Shown: positions 27,136 through 36,827 of the stretch, piece by piece
Layout of the letters: each line of letters starts with the position of its first letter
Numbering within the stretch: position 1 is the stretch's first letter
Assembly: GCF_017809215.1 (NCBI RefSeq)
Contig: NZ_CP065424.1
Coordinates: forward strand, 1,644,001-1,708,000
Direction of reading: 5' to 3'
Source of the DNA: Heyndrickxia oleronia
GTDB lineage: Bacteria > Bacillota > Bacilli > Bacillales > Bacillaceae_C
Length of the DNA: 64,000 bases
Notes under the pieces: model-generated
What the model was told of the DNA's origin: nothing
Database searches by the model: none
Seen by the model: only the letters and a program-made list of their open reading frames with translations
Program-made: the position numbers and the translations under genes

Positions 27136-27705
27136 ATGGATGAGAGATTATTAATGCTATTCTCTTTTGTGGAGGGTAGCATCGTATTGGCACCCTTTAT
27201 GTTTATTCTATTTCATTTACTTCGGCAGTTTTTATTTATCCCTGTAGCAGTGGTTTGCATGGCTGGGGGAATATTATTTGGCAGTATGCTAGGAATTATA
27301 TACTCTTTAATTGGATTATTACTTTTGTCTGCTATGTTTTATGCTTGCATTAAGAGAATGCCAAAAACATATGAAAAGCTTTTGAAAATAAAATTAAAAT
27401 GTTTTGGTCATCACGCAAAATTAACTACAGGACAAATTGCAGTTTTACGACTAATACCATTCTTTCATTATCATTTATTAAATATTTGTTTACTTGAAAG
27501 ACACCCAGACTTTAGAGGCTACTTAAAGGGATCTGTTCTTTCAAATATCCCACTAGTCGTTTTTTATACCGTATTCGGTCAATTTATCTCACGCTTTACC
27601 CCTACAATTATTATCATCATTCTCTTTGCATTATCCATCCTATTTTTTATTTTACGAGAAAAAGTGGTTGTAATTAAATGGAGAGAATTTTTTCCTGAAG
27701 CATAA
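27136..27705 (+). CDS. TVP38/TMEM64 (VTT domain) family membrane protein, YtxB-like
   Basis: A 189-residue integral membrane protein with about five hydrophobic segments. FIPVAVVCMAGGILFGSMLG matches the glycine-rich re-entrant loop of the VTT/DedA-like family, and AVLRLIPFFHYHLLNICLLE with FRGYLKGSVLSNIP matches its second half. Members are implicated in membrane lipid scrambling and homeostasis, but this one's role is unknown. It resembles B. subtilis YtxB, which there lies near dnaI and ytxC, about 5 kb away in this window's order. GGGGTGA precedes ATG 27136. Convergent with ysdB, sharing a terminator. Confidence 0.7.
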   Translation: MDERLLMLFSFVEGSIVLAPFMFILFHLLRQFLFIPVAVVCMAGGILFGSMLGIIYSLIGLLLLSAMFYACIKRMPKTYEKLLKIKLKCFGHHAKLTTGQIAVLRLIPFFHYHLLNICLLERHPDFRGYLKGSVLSNIPLVVFYTVFGQFISRFTPTIIIIILFALSILFFILREKVVVIKWREFFPEA

Positions 27706-27706
27706 A

Positions 27707-27734
27707 AAAACTGCTGAGCCTATCAGCAGTTTTT
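27707..27734. terminator. Bidirectional terminator between the VTT gene and ysdB
   Basis: AAAACTGCTGA and TCAGCAGTTTT form a near-perfect stem with a 5-nt loop, flanked by A and T runs on both sides. The ysdB stop codon lies in the right arm. Confidence 0.88.
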
Positions 27735-28115
27735 GTTTTTTGTTACTAGTTCTTTAATTGGACTTTTCCAATCAATAGTAGCATTAGGATACCTTAGGGT
27801 GATTTCCTTTTCTAAAAAAAGAAAGTCTTGATAGGTTAATCCGTTTAATGCATTTACATTATGAGGCCATACAAAAATTGAAATAACCTCAAAGGATTGG
27901 TCTGTTGTTCCTAAATACTTTTCTCCCTCAAATAGAACGCCATTGTAAGTAATGAGAAAGTTTTTTCGAATATTTTCTGAGTCATCAAAAAAGAAATACC
28001 GTTTTTCTTCATGTGCTAACTCCAATTTCCGCTTTGGATTAAAAAGATATTTTATCATTTTAACGATAAGGTAAAGGATTAAAAAGAAAATTGCTAGTCT
28101 TACGAACCAAAGCAT
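27723..28115 (-). CDS. ysdB: YsdB-type membrane-anchored protein (sigma-W pathway)
   Basis: This 130-residue protein has one N-terminal membrane helix (about residues 4-22) followed by a soluble domain containing KRKLELAHEEKRYFFFDDSE and NFLITYNGVLFEGEKYLG, matching B. subtilis YsdB, which modulates the sigma-W regulatory pathway. The start is the ATG complementary to 28113-28115; the TTG further upstream in frame is part of the TTGGAGG ribosome-binding site itself and is rejected. It is encoded opposite to its neighbours. Confidence 0.75.
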   Translation of the reverse strand: MLWFVRLAIFFLILYLIVKMIKYLFNPKRKLELAHEEKRYFFFDDSENIRKNFLITYNGVLFEGEKYLGTTDQSFEVISIFVWPHNVNALNGLTYQDFLFLEKEITLRYPNATIDWKSPIKELVTKNKNC

Positions 28116-28209
28116 GGTTTTAGCCTCCAATATTGTAATCTTTTCAATGCATACGATTAAGTTTCAAAAAGGATTCATTTTTTTAATATTTTTTTATGAA
28201 ATTTAATTT

Positions 28210-28239
28210 TTGTATTTTTTTGATTATATCTATTATAAT
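28210..28239 (+). promoter_or_regulatory. Probable promoter of ysdC
   Basis: TTGTAT (28210-28215), an 18-bp spacer and TATAAT (28234-28239) lie about 40 bp upstream of the ysdC start. Confidence 0.55.
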
Positions 28240-28278
28240 AATAGCTGTACATATACACTATTATTGGAGGTCAGACAA

Positions 28279-29364
28279 ATGGCAAAGCTTGATGAAACAC
28301 TAATAATGCTGAAAGACCTAACTGATGCAAAAGGTATTCCGGGCAATGAACATGAACCTAGAGAGGTAATGAAAAAATACATTGAATCCTATGCAGATGA
28401 AATTGAGTATGATGGTTTGGGCAGTTTAATTGCCAAAAAAATTGGCGATGAAAATGGTCCAAAAATTATGGTTGCCGGTCATTTAGATGAAGTTGGCTTT
28501 ATGGTTACACAAATTGATGATAAGGGCTTCTTACGCTTCCAAACGGTAGGTGGCTGGTGGTCACAAGTCATGCTTGCTCAGCGAGTAACAATTGTGACGA
28601 AAAAGGGTGATTTAACTGGGGTCATTGGTTCCAAGCCACCACATATTTTATCTCCCGAAGCTCGTAAAAAGCCTTATGAAATAAAAGATATGTTTATTGA
28701 CATTGGTGCATCAAGCAGAGAAGAGGCAATGGAGTGGGGCGTGCTTCCTGGTGATATGGTTGTACCGTACTTCGAGTTCACTGTGATGAACAATGAAAAA
28801 ATGCTATTAGCGAAAGCTTGGGATAACCGTATTGGCTGTGCTATTGCAATTGATGTTTTAAAGAATTTAAAAAATGAAAAGCACCCTAACATTGTTTACG
28901 GAGTAGGAAATGTTCAGGAGGAAGTCGGACTTCGTGGAGCGAAAACTGCTGCAGCGAAAATTGAACCTGATATCGGCTTTGGTGTTGATGTAGGAATTGC
29001 TGGAGATACACCAGGAATTACTGAAAAAGAAGCTTTAAGTAAAATGGGGAAAGGACCACAAATTATTCTTTATGATGCTTCAATGGTCTCCCATAAAGGC
29101 TTACGAGATTTAGTTGTAGGGGTTGCTGAAGAATTAGATATTCCATATCAATTTGATTCAATTGCTGGTGGAGGAACAGACGCGGGATCTATCCACTTAA
29201 CAGCTAATGGTGTACCATCACTTGCAATTACAATTGCTACACGTTATATTCATTCTCATGCAGCTATGTTGCATCGAGATGACTATGAAAATGCTGTGAA
29301 GCTCATTACTGAGGTGATCAAACGCTTAGACCGTGAAACAGTAAATAAATTAACATTTGAATAA
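28279..29364 (+). CDS. ysdC: M42 family metallopeptidase (YsdC)
   Basis: This 361-residue di-metal aminopeptidase or glutamyl-aminopeptidase-like enzyme has the M42 metal ligands visible: the histidine-aspartate pair in [13 protein letters not shown], the bridging aspartate in [12 protein letters not shown], the catalytic glutamates in [12 protein letters not shown], the aspartate in [13 protein letters not shown], and the final histidine in [13 protein letters not shown] 28279 follows TTGGAGGTCAG; the 23-residue upstream extension overlaps the promoter and is rejected. It is monocistronic. Confidence 0.92.
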   Translation: MAKLDETLIMLKDLTDAKGIPGNEHEPREVMKKYIESYADEIEYDGLGSLIAKKIGDENGPKIMVAGHLDEVGFMVTQIDDKGFLRFQTVGGWWSQVMLAQRVTIVTKKGDLTGVIGSKPPHILSPEARKKPYEIKDMFIDIGASSREEAMEWGVLPGDMVVPYFEFTVMNNEKMLLAKAWDNRIGCAIAIDVLKNLKNEKHPNIVYGVGNVQEEVGLRGAKTAAAKIEPDIGFGVDVGIAGDTPGITEKEALSKMGKGPQIILYDASMVSHKGLRDLVVGVAEELDIPYQFDSIAGGGTDAGSIHLTANGVPSLAITIATRYIHSHAAMLHRDDYENAVKLITEVIKRLDRETVNKLTFE

Positions 29365-29408
29365 GATCCTTAAGTGTTTTGACCTTATAGGAAACTGAAT
29401 TTTTTTAT

Positions 29409-29442
29409 ATATAAAGGACTGTCATATGACAGTCCTTTATAT
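29409..29442. terminator. 34-bp perfect palindrome between ysdC and sspI
   Basis: The sequence from 29409 to 29442, centred on CATATG, is a perfect palindrome with AAAGGACTGTCA as the core arm. Lying between convergent ysdC and sspI, it most likely forms a shared terminator hairpin, although neither side has a good T tract beyond the stem. Confidence 0.7.
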
Positions 29443-29448
29443 TGAAGT

Positions 29449-29658
29449 TTACCCCTTCAATCCTTCTTCTAATGTTTCTAGCATCATATGCTTTTCTTGG
29501 TCATCTGCATGATTCCAAATGACTTCAAATAATACTCCTAAGCCTGGAAGCATTTTTTCTTCGCCTCTTTGAATTGCATCTACAATGGTATCTTTAAGTT
29601 GTTCCTGATTGTTACCAGAAACATTATGAATTATTGCATTACGGAGATTTAAATTCAT
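29449..29658 (-). CDS. sspI: Small acid-soluble spore protein SspI
   Basis: A 69-residue minor SASP found in the spore core. The protein begins [20 protein letters not shown] and contains [12 protein letters not shown] and [16 protein letters not shown], matching SspI (class H/I) proteins rather than the alpha/beta DNA-binding SASPs. Start is the ATG complementary to 29656-29658 with AAAAGGAGTG ahead; a ten-codon upstream extension crosses that site and is rejected. A sigma-G-like promoter lies about 35 bp upstream, so expression should be forespore-specific. Confidence 0.93.
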   Translation of the reverse strand: MNLNLRNAIIHNVSGNNQEQLKDTIVDAIQRGEEKMLPGLGVLFEVIWNHADDQEKHMMLETLEEGLKG

Positions 29659-29691
29659 GTAATACACTCCTTTTTTCAAATTAATCATTGT

Positions 29692-29721
29692 TAGGATGTC
29701 ACTTAAACCAATGTTATATGT
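29692..29721 (-). promoter_or_regulatory. Sigma-G-type promoter of sspI
   Basis: On the minus strand, ACATA (complement of 29717-29721), an 18-bp spacer and CATCCTA (complement of 29692-29698) resemble the sigma-G consensus (GHATR and CATNNTA). The location suits a forespore gene. Confidence 0.6.
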
Positions 29722-29773
29722 ATAAATATTAGGTTATAATGAGATATTGAGAAATGGAAAGGGAGTACAGAAG

Positions 29774-30529
29774 GTGAAGTTTATTGAGTCAATTAAAAAT
29801 CAACAAGTAAAGCAATGGAAAAAATTATTAACTAAAAAAGAGCGTGAAAAAACACAGACCTATTTAGTAGAAGGATTTCATCTTGTTGAAGAGGCGTTAA
29901 AAGATAAAAATAATATTATTGAAATTATATTAAGTGAAGATATTGAGATTCCAGTAACTTGGGATATTCAGCAATTATCATTGACTAAAATTACTTCGGA
30001 AATTAGTAAGGCAATATCAGATACTGAAACAACACAAGGTGTATTTGCAATATGTAAGATGAAGCAACCGAGCTTTCAAACATTAAAGGGAAAATCCTTT
30101 TTATTAATCGATGCCGTCCAGGATCCAGGAAATTTAGGGACAATCATCCGAACAGCTGACGCAGCAGGAATGGATGCTGTTATTTTAGGTGAAGGGACTG
30201 TGGACTTATTCAATCCTAAAGTTCTACGTTCTGCTCAAGGAAGTCATTTTCATATTCCTGTTCTTTTTGGAAGGCTTGAGGATTGGATTCAAAAATTTAA
30301 TCAAAACCAAATACCAGTGTATGGAACATCATTGGAAAATGGAGTATCTTACAAACAAGTAGAACCTAGTTCTGAATTCGCTTTATTGGTTGGCAATGAA
30401 GGAAATGGTGTGTCTATGGATTTACTTAGCCTAACGAAGAATAATTTATATATCCCTATCATTGGGCAAGCAGAATCATTAAACGTAGCCGTAGCTGCTG
30501 GCATATTAATGTATTATTTAAAGGTTTAA
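29774..30529 (+). CDS. ysgA: RNA 2'-O-methyltransferase, SpoU/TrmH family (YsgA)
   Basis: This 251-residue SPOUT methyltransferase has an N-terminal RNA-binding L30e-like substrate domain (about 1-95; KKLLTKKEREKTQTYLVEG) and a C-terminal knotted SAM domain with motif 1 DAVQDPGNLGTIIRTADAAG, motif 2 ALLVGNEGNG and motif 3 IPIIGQAESLNVAVAAGI. The exact target (rRNA or tRNA ribose) is not known. I choose GTG 29774, giving the conserved VKFIESIKNQQVKQWKKL start, 8 nt after AAAGGGAG. It sits between sspI and pheS as in B. subtilis. Confidence 0.9.
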   Translation: MKFIESIKNQQVKQWKKLLTKKEREKTQTYLVEGFHLVEEALKDKNNIIEIILSEDIEIPVTWDIQQLSLTKITSEISKAISDTETTQGVFAICKMKQPSFQTLKGKSFLLIDAVQDPGNLGTIIRTADAAGMDAVILGEGTVDLFNPKVLRSAQGSHFHIPVLFGRLEDWIQKFNQNQIPVYGTSLENGVSYKQVEPSSEFALLVGNEGNGVSMDLLSLTKNNLYIPIIGQAESLNVAVAAGILMYYLKV

Positions 30530-30537
30530 AATAAAAT

Positions 30538-30566
30538 TTGATATTCATTCCATAAAATACTATAAT
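30538..30566 (+). promoter_or_regulatory. pheST promoter
   Basis: TTGATA (30538-30543), a 17-bp spacer and a perfect TATAAT (30561-30566) start RNA near 30573. Confidence 0.75.
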
Positions 30567-30572
30567 ATAAAC

Positions 30573-30832
30573 AATTGCATAAAATAAAAGACACTGAAAG
30601 GGAAAAGTAACTTAATGTCACCATTAAGGGAGAAAATGCCTTTGACTGAGAGCATTTTTATGGAAAAATTAAGTGAAGTTCACCCCTGGAGTCAGCATCG
30701 GGACCGTTGCTAATAACGTAAAGATGCCTCGGTGAAAAGCCGTTATGAAATGAAGATGAGCATGAAAAAGATGCTAATTAGGGTGGTACCGCGATGATAA
30801 CCTCGTCCCTTTGTAGGATGAGGTTTTTTTAT
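30573..30832 (+). promoter_or_regulatory. T-box leader (tRNA-Phe responsive) of pheST
   Basis: The T-box sequence AGGGTGGTACCGCG starts at 30780 and is followed by the terminator CCTCGTCC/GGATGAGG (30801-30823) and T7. The specifier context AGTGAAGTTCACC holds the Phe codon TTC at 30679-30681. Uncharged tRNA-Phe would promote read-through into pheS. Confidence 0.94.
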
Positions 30833-30903
30833 GTTTTTTTATGAGCGGGTAAAAAGTCTATGTAGGCTTTTTTGTCAGCTCATCATTAAGAGGAGGTAAA
30901 ATA

Positions 30904-31941
30904 ATGGAGCAAAAATTAAAAGATTTGCAAACGGAAGCATTAGCGAAAATTGAACAAGCTGAAGACTTGAAAACATTAAATGAAATTCGTGTTGCATATT
31001 TAGGTAAAAAAGGACCGATAACAGAGGTTTTAAGAGGAATGGGACAGTTATCTGCTGATGAACGTCCAAAAATGGGAGCTCTTGCAAATGAGGTGAGGGA
31101 ATCCATTAGTCAAAAGATTGAAGCAAAGCACACATCATTAGAGAAGGAAGCAGTTGAAAAACAATTAGCCGCGGAGACAATTGATATCACCTTGCCTGGA
31201 CGTCCTGTCAAGAGTGGAAATCATCATCCATTAACAAGGGTAGTCGAGGAAATAGAAGATTTCTTTATTGGCATGGGTTATAAAATTGCCGAAGGACCTG
31301 AAGTGGAAAAGGATTACTATAATTTTGAGGCACTAAATTTACCAAAAGGGCATCCTGCTCGAGATATGCAAGATTCTTTTTATATTACGGAAGATCTTCT
31401 TCTTCGTACACATACATCACCAGTCCAAGCGAGAACAATGGAAAAGCATGAAGGCAAAGGGCCAGTGAAAATTATTTGCCCAGGTAAAGTCTATCGTCGT
31501 GATAATGATGATGCAACCCATTCTCATCAATTTATGCAAATCGAAGGACTTGTGGTTGATGAAAACATAACAATGGGTGATTTAAAGGGAACATTAGAAT
31601 TATTTGCGAAAAAAATGTTTGGTGAAGAGCGTGAAATTCGCTTACGTCCAAGTTTCTTCCCATTTACTGAACCTTCAGTAGAGGTAGATGTCTCTTGTTT
31701 CTCATGTGGGGGAAAAGGCTGTAATGTTTGTAAAAAAACAGGCTGGATTGAAATGCTTGGAGCAGGGATGGTTCATCCTAATGTTCTACAAATGGCAGGA
31801 TTTGATGCAAATAAATATACCGGTTTTGCTTTCGGGATCGGAGCAGAGAGAATTGCAATGCTAAAATATGGTATAGATGATATTCGTCATATGTACACCA
31901 ATGATACTCGATTCTTAAAACAATTTTCCACACATGAATAA
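30904..31941 (+). CDS. pheS: Phenylalanine--tRNA ligase alpha subunit
   Basis: The 345-residue catalytic subunit of the alpha2-beta2 class II enzyme. An N-terminal coiled coil (about 1-90) binds tRNA; motif 2 region [20 protein letters not shown], the phenylalanine-binding [13 protein letters not shown] and the motif 3 [17 protein letters not shown] are present. Also visible is [19 protein letters not shown], a Cys-rich insertion found in Bacillus PheS. GAGGAGG lies 8 nt before ATG 30904. It is coupled to pheT 19 nt downstream. Confidence 0.97.
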   Translation: MEQKLKDLQTEALAKIEQAEDLKTLNEIRVAYLGKKGPITEVLRGMGQLSADERPKMGALANEVRESISQKIEAKHTSLEKEAVEKQLAAETIDITLPGRPVKSGNHHPLTRVVEEIEDFFIGMGYKIAEGPEVEKDYYNFEALNLPKGHPARDMQDSFYITEDLLLRTHTSPVQARTMEKHEGKGPVKIICPGKVYRRDNDDATHSHQFMQIEGLVVDENITMGDLKGTLELFAKKMFGEEREIRLRPSFFPFTEPSVEVDVSCFSCGGKGCNVCKKTGWIEMLGAGMVHPNVLQMAGFDANKYTGFAFGIGAERIAMLKYGIDDIRHMYTNDTRFLKQFSTHE

Positions 31942-31960
31942 AAGGTAGGGAGGAAAAAAC

Positions 31961-34375
31961 ATGTTTGTTTCATATAAATGGTTAAAGGAATATATTGATT
32001 TAAAAGATATTTCCGCTGAAGAATTAGCAGAAAAGATTACTAGAAGTGGTATTGAGGTAGAAGGAGTAGAACATAAAGCTTCTTCAATTAAAGGTGTCGT
32101 TGTTGGCTACGTAATGGAATGTGAAAAACATCCAAATGCTGATAAATTGAACAAATGTTTAGTGGATCTAGGTGGGGAAGCGCCTGTACAAATCATTTGT
32201 GGAGCGAAGAACGTAGCAAAGGGGCAAAAAGTTGCAGTTGCCACAGTTGGAGCTGTTTTGCCGGGTAATTTTAAAATTAAAAAGTCAAAACTTCGTGGTG
32301 AAGAGTCTAATGGTATGATCTGTTCCCTACAAGAACTTGGGATTGAGGGAAAATTAATCCCTAAAGATTTCGCTGAAGGGATTTATGTATTTCCTAGCGA
32401 TGTAGAAGTTGGGTCTGACGCTATTGCGTTACTGAATCTAGATGATAAGATTCTAGAATTAGGCTTAACTCCGAACCGTTCTGATTGTTTAAGTATGTTA
32501 GGTGTGGCATATGAAGTGGCTGCTATCCTTGGCACTGATGTGAAATTACCAAATACAAAGGGAGAATCTTCAGTGGAAAAAGCTTCTGATTATGTATCGA
32601 TTAAGGTCGAAGCACCAGAAGAAAATCCACTATATGTAGCAAAGATTATTAAAAATGTTAAAATAGGACCGTCTCCATTATGGATGCAAACAAGATTAAT
32701 GGCGGCAGATATTCGCCCACATAATAATGTCGTTGATATTACGAATTATATATTACTTGAATATGGTCAACCCCTACATGCATTTGACTATGATAAGCTA
32801 GGTTCAAAGGAAATAATCGTACGCCTTGCACATGAAGGTGAAACGATCATTACGCTTGATGATAGTAAGAGAACATTAAAAGCAAATCATTTAGTTATTA
32901 CGAATGGGAAAGAACCAGTGGCAATGGCTGGTGTGATGGGTGGAGCGAACTCAGAAGTTGGTGATACAACGACAACGGTTTTACTTGAATCAGCTTATTT
33001 CAATGGTCAAACTGTTCGTAATGCATCAAAGGATCATGGCTTACGCAGTGAAGCAAGTGCTCGTTTTGAAAAAGGAGTTGATCCAAATCGTATTCATGAT
33101 GCCGCGGAGCGTGCAGCGAAGTTAATAGCAGAATATGCAGATGGTGAAATTCTTGAAGGTATAGTTGAAGTGAATACAATGAAAATTGAACCAGCAGTTA
33201 TTGAAATTTCATTAGAGAAAATAAACCGAGTGCTTGGAACGGAAATTACTGAAACACAAGTTTTAGATATATTTACTAGACTTCAATTTGAAGTGAAAAC
33301 AGAAGATACAACTTTTATAGTAACTGTACCAACTAGACGTGGGGATATTACGATTCAAGAGGATCTTATCGAAGAGGTAGCTAGACTTTATGGATATGAT
33401 CATCTACCTACAACTTTACCTACAGGTGCAACAACACCTGGTGGATTAACAGATGTTCAGAGTAAACGACGTGCGGCAAAAAGATATCTGGAAGGTGCAG
33501 GATTATATCAAGCAATTACCTATTCATTAACTAATGAAGAGAAATCAACAATGTATGCATTAGACAAACGTGAGCCGATACGTCTAGCAATGCCAATGAG
33601 TGAGGAAAGAAGCCATTTACGTTTAAGCATTCTTCCAGGTTTATTAGATGTTGTTTCATATAATCTTGCTAGAAAAAATGAATCGGTAGCTTTATATGAA
33701 GTTGGTTCTGTATTTTTAAAAACAACAGATCAGGAGCAACCAGAGGAATTTGAGCATTTAGCTGGTGCAATTACTGGTATATGGCATTCTCAGCTTTGGC
33801 AAGGTGAAAAAAAATCGGTTGATTTCTTTGTCGCTAAAGGAATTCTTGAAGGACTATTTGATAAACTTGGTGTTAGTCATTCAATTGTTTATAGAGCGGC
33901 TGCTATCGAAGGAATGCATCCAGGTAGAACAGCAGAAATCTTATGGAATGATGAAGTGATTGGATTTGTTGGGCAAATTCATCCGCAAGTACAAAAAGAT
34001 ATGGATTTAAAAGAAACTTATGTATTTGAATTAAAAACAGCATCAATTTTTGCAAATGAAGTTCAACCACTGCACTATACATCAATTCCACGATTCCCTT
34101 CAATGACAAGGGATATTGCACTTGTTGTTGATCGCAATGTAGAAGCTGGCACTCTTCAACAAATTATTGTCAGTGCAGGAGGCTCTTTATTAAAAGAGGT
34201 ATCTATTTTTGATCTTTATGAAGGTGAGCACATGGAGCCAGGAAAGAAATCCATTGCTTTCTCATTAAAATATTTTGATCCAGAACGAACATTAACAGAT
34301 GAAGAAGTAGTTAAGGCACATGACAAAGTACTCGAGGCAGTGAAGCAGCAGGCAGGTGCGGAGTTAAGGGGTTAA
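31961..34375 (+). CDS. pheT: Phenylalanine--tRNA ligase beta subunit
   Basis: The 804-residue beta subunit has the N-terminal EMAP/OB-fold tRNA-binding domain (about 40-150, [19 protein letters not shown]), B3/B4 editing domain, B5 domain (about 405-475), the catalytic-like module and the C-terminal ferredoxin-fold anticodon-binding domain ([19 protein letters not shown] to the end). It edits misacylated Tyr-tRNA-Phe. AGGGAGG precedes the ATG. A large terminator closes the pheST operon. Confidence 0.97.
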   Translation: MFVSYKWLKEYIDLKDISAEELAEKITRSGIEVEGVEHKASSIKGVVVGYVMECEKHPNADKLNKCLVDLGGEAPVQIICGAKNVAKGQKVAVATVGAVLPGNFKIKKSKLRGEESNGMICSLQELGIEGKLIPKDFAEGIYVFPSDVEVGSDAIALLNLDDKILELGLTPNRSDCLSMLGVAYEVAAILGTDVKLPNTKGESSVEKASDYVSIKVEAPEENPLYVAKIIKNVKIGPSPLWMQTRLMAADIRPHNNVVDITNYILLEYGQPLHAFDYDKLGSKEIIVRLAHEGETIITLDDSKRTLKANHLVITNGKEPVAMAGVMGGANSEVGDTTTTVLLESAYFNGQTVRNASKDHGLRSEASARFEKGVDPNRIHDAAERAAKLIAEYADGEILEGIVEVNTMKIEPAVIEISLEKINRVLGTEITETQVLDIFTRLQFEVKTEDTTFIVTVPTRRGDITIQEDLIEEVARLYGYDHLPTTLPTGATTPGGLTDVQSKRRAAKRYLEGAGLYQAITYSLTNEEKSTMYALDKREPIRLAMPMSEERSHLRLSILPGLLDVVSYNLARKNESVALYEVGSVFLKTTDQEQPEEFEHLAGAITGIWHSQLWQGEKKSVDFFVAKGILEGLFDKLGVSHSIVYRAAAIEGMHPGRTAEILWNDEVIGFVGQIHPQVQKDMDLKETYVFELKTASIFANEVQPLHYTSIPRFPSMTRDIALVVDRNVEAGTLQQIIVSAGGSLLKEVSIFDLYEGEHMEPGKKSIAFSLKYFDPERTLTDEEVVKAHDKVLEAVKQQAGAELRG

Positions 34376-34462
34376 GCTTATCCAAGGAATACATTGGGAT
34401 AATTTTTTGACTTCATGCTATATAAACACACCACTATGTGTCATCGAGAAAGTTTGAAGACT

Positions 34463-34513
34463 AAAAAAGAATCTAATTAAAGTGTAAACACTTAAATTAG
34501 ATTCTTTTTTTTT
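34463..34513. terminator. Large bidirectional terminator after pheT
   Basis: AAAAAAGAATCTAATT pairs with AATTAGATTCTTTTTT, with an inner AAGTGT/ACACTT stem, about 22 bp in all, flanked by A6 and T9. It serves both pheT and the oppositely oriented BI-1 gene. Confidence 0.92.
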
Positions 34514-34531
34514 GTGAAAGTTTAAGGAGAA

Positions 34532-35176
34532 CTAGTCCCTGCTAAGGAATCCGAAAAATCTTAATAGATTAAGGAATAAATTAATGAAATCTAAGTACAG
34601 ATTGAGAGCTAATAATGGCACTGCTTCATCAGTAAAGTCCATATTTTTCATACGATTAAAATCGTACATAATGTATAGTGAAAATACGACTGTTCCGATA
34701 ATTGAAGCTACGAATAGTGCTGTTGATGAAAAAGGAACAAAAATATTGATTAATCCTATCACAACAAGAGCTAGTAGGGCAGTTAATAGAAATCCGCTTA
34801 AAAACGATAAATCTTTTTTGGTTTTTGTACCAACGAAACTCATTACTGCAAATATAACTAGTGTTCCAGTGAAAGCTGATATTAGTACTTGTGCTCCTGA
34901 TGTAGCTGCATAATAAGCAACAATTGGATAGGTTGTAATACCTGAAATAAAAGTAAAGGCAAATAAAAATGCGTAACCAACACTTTTACGCTTACGAACG
35001 AAAAATGCAGCTAATAGCAATACGAATTCTACGATCATTAAAGGCATAAATAGTGCTGGAGGAACCATTGTCCCAATTAACATCCCGACAACTGCTACGA
35101 GTAGGGATAAAGCAAAAGCCTTAAGCACGGAACCCATTAGGTCACGCTTACTACTTGTCGAATATACCTCTTGCAT
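34532..35176 (-). CDS. Bax inhibitor-1 (BI-1/YccA) family membrane protein
   Basis: A 214-residue protein with about seven membrane helices, the hallmark of the BI-1/TMBIM family; the segment LFMPLMIVEFVLLLAAFFVR, the central GVTTYPI-like ISGITTYPIVAYYAATSG, and the C-terminal LALNLYLDFINLFLNLLRFF carry the family pattern. B. subtilis YetJ of this family is a pH-sensitive calcium leak channel. I start at the ATG complementary to 35174-35176, giving MQEVYSTSSKRD; a further upstream ATG overlaps the ribosome-binding AAGGAGAAG. It is an insertion between pheT and rnhC relative to B. subtilis. Confidence 0.8.
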   Translation of the reverse strand: MQEVYSTSSKRDLMGSVLKAFALSLLVAVVGMLIGTMVPPALFMPLMIVEFVLLLAAFFVRKRKSVGYAFLFAFTFISGITTYPIVAYYAATSGAQVLISAFTGTLVIFAVMSFVGTKTKKDLSFLSGFLLTALLALVVIGLINIFVPFSSTALFVASIIGTVVFSLYIMYDFNRMKNMDFTDEAVPLLALNLYLDFINLFLNLLRFFGFLSRD

Positions 35177-35510
35177 TATTATCTCACTTCTCCTTTTTTT
35201 ACTGTATTCTATCATATATTTACATACTATTATATATACGGAAATTTATTCAACAAGGTTTCATTTTTTAGGATTTTTTTCTCAATACCATATTGTTAAT
35301 TAGCTAATGTTTAACTAATAAAAATAGATATACTGAAAAGTCTTCTTTCCACTTCGAAAATAGGCTATTTTAAAAAGATAAGGAGATAAATTTCTATACT
35401 ATTTATAAAGTTAAATTGCTTTAGCTCCAATTGCTAATATATTTCTACATCCTCCAATGGTAATATCCCTATGTTTCCAAAATTTTGTCCAACGATTCTT
35501 CAAGAATATC
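35177..35510. other. Intergenic region between BI-1 gene and rnhC
   Basis: About 330 bp of very AT-rich sequence with no gene. It holds the BI-1 promoter region, a 15-nt palindrome AAAATAG-G-CTATTTT (35357-35371) and, next to the rnhC stop, ATTCTT/AAGAAT (35492-35504), a weak terminator for rnhC. TTAATTAGCTAAT near 35297 is another small dyad. I see no further structure. Confidence 0.5.
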
Positions 35511-36434
35511 TTATATTAGCTTTATCGCTTTCTCAGTATTAGCAAAATGGAGTTTTGCTAAATGCTTTAAACTTGATTTTCCATTTTGTTTAATCAATTG
35601 AGCTGCTACTTGATCAACTTTGTGTCCGGCTCCTTTTGGTAAAGAAACCCCGACTTTCTTGCTTAATTCATCAAAAGCTTTAACAAAAGCATATCTAGCT
35701 AAAATAGAGGCAGCAGCTACAGCTAAATGCACGCTTTCACCTTTTGTACTAAATAATACATTCTCTTGAATGATTTCTTTTTGTCCCTTAAGGTGTCGGT
35801 AATATGTATCTGCCTCAACAAATTGATCAATCAATATGGCTTCAGGTGTTATTGGAGATATTTTCTTCAATAACTTACTAATTGCCTGGTTATGTAATAT
35901 AGCTTTCATTTTACCTTGGGTCATACCTGATGATTGTAATTCATTATATTTTTCATTATGTAATGTAAGCAAGCTGTATGGAATAATATGAAGTAAATCC
36001 TTAGCAATTGTGATAATTTGTGTATCAGTAAGGTTTTTAGAATCCTTTACACCTAGTTCTTTTAATAAAGGTATTTGTTCTTTATCAACATACGCGCTTA
36101 CGACTGTAATAGGGCCGAAATAATCTCCAGTTCCAACTTCATCTGAACCGATGATTGATAGTGAACTTAGGTTCCGAGGTAAAGGATTTCCTGATGTTTG
36201 GTGTTTAATCGGGTCTACCTGTTTTACTACTGGATTTCCCCAGTTACTTGCTTCTTCAGAATGATTATTGCCTTGAAACATTACTTTACCTGAACGATAG
36301 GCGGTGATCGTACACCCATTATGCTTTGCAGTAAAAATAGCACCTGGTGGCTTTTTTTCAAGTAATGAATGAGAATAATGTTCGTTCATTAATTGAATTG
36401 TTTTAGTTGAAACTTTAATTACAGTATTTGACAT
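35511..36434 (-). CDS. rnhC: Ribonuclease HIII
   Basis: This 307-residue enzyme cleaves RNA in RNA-DNA hybrids. The N-terminal substrate-binding TBP-like domain (about 1-85, with PPGAIFTAKHNGCTITAYRS) is the mark of HIII rather than HII. The catalytic domain begins SIIGSDEVGTGDYFGP, with the first acidic pair, then LGVKDSKNL, EAILIDQFVEAD and the terminal KLHFANTEKA. The start giving MSNTVIKVS is chosen; a TTG two codons upstream is part of the spacing after AGGAGG. It is divergent from zapA. Confidence 0.95.
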   Translation of the reverse strand: MSNTVIKVSTKTIQLMNEHYSHSLLEKKPPGAIFTAKHNGCTITAYRSGKVMFQGNNHSEEASNWGNPVVKQVDPIKHQTSGNPLPRNLSSLSIIGSDEVGTGDYFGPITVVSAYVDKEQIPLLKELGVKDSKNLTDTQIITIAKDLLHIIPYSLLTLHNEKYNELQSSGMTQGKMKAILHNQAISKLLKKISPITPEAILIDQFVEADTYYRHLKGQKEIIQENVLFSTKGESVHLAVAAASILARYAFVKAFDELSKKVGVSLPKGAGHKVDQVAAQLIKQNGKSSLKHLAKLHFANTEKAIKLI

Positions 36435-36569
36435 GAACAATCCTCCAAATCTTATTAGAACAATGTTTTTCTATCATTATCTTATTCGACATTACTGGAC
36501 AATTTCTTCCCAACCCTGTAAATTCATGCTATTATATACAATAGGATTGTTTTTAGGGGGGCAATGAAT

Positions 36570-36815
36570 TTGACTGAGAAAAATCGAACAACAGTTGGAA
36601 TATATGGACAGCAATATACCATTATTGGTACAGAGTCAACAAGTCATATACGTGAAGTTGCCTCAATTGTTGATGCTAAAATGCGTGAAATTCGTTCCAA
36701 TAACCCCTCATTGGATACAAGTAAACTTGCTGTCTTAACTGCTGTCAATACAGTAAATGAATATCTTAAATTAAAGGAGCAATACGAGCTTCTGATTAAA
36801 AACTTCAATAATTAA
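36570..36815 (+). CDS. zapA: Cell division protein ZapA
   Basis: An 81-residue FtsZ-ring-associated protein that cross-links FtsZ filaments. It starts [20 protein letters not shown] and has the C-terminal coiled coil [21 protein letters not shown] prefer TTG 36570 (8 nt after AGGGGGG) over ATG 36564, which is only 2 nt from the site. The next gene, cvpA-like, begins 12 nt later. This order (rnhC divergent, zapA, yshB) matches B. subtilis. Confidence 0.9.
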   Translation: MTEKNRTTVGIYGQQYTIIGTESTSHIREVASIVDAKMREIRSNNPSLDTSKLAVLTAVNTVNEYLKLKEQYELLIKNFNN

Positions 36816-36827
36816 AGGAATGAAAAA

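Noticed and set aside
34584..34913. 109-codon plus-strand frame inside the BI-1 gene
   Set aside because: It is antisense to a seven-helix membrane protein gene; no ribosome-binding site and no protein-like pattern.
35357..35371. AAAATAG-G-CTATTTT palindrome as an attachment site or operator
   Set aside because: It is a single low-complexity AT palindrome in AT-rich sequence with no integrase or regulator nearby.
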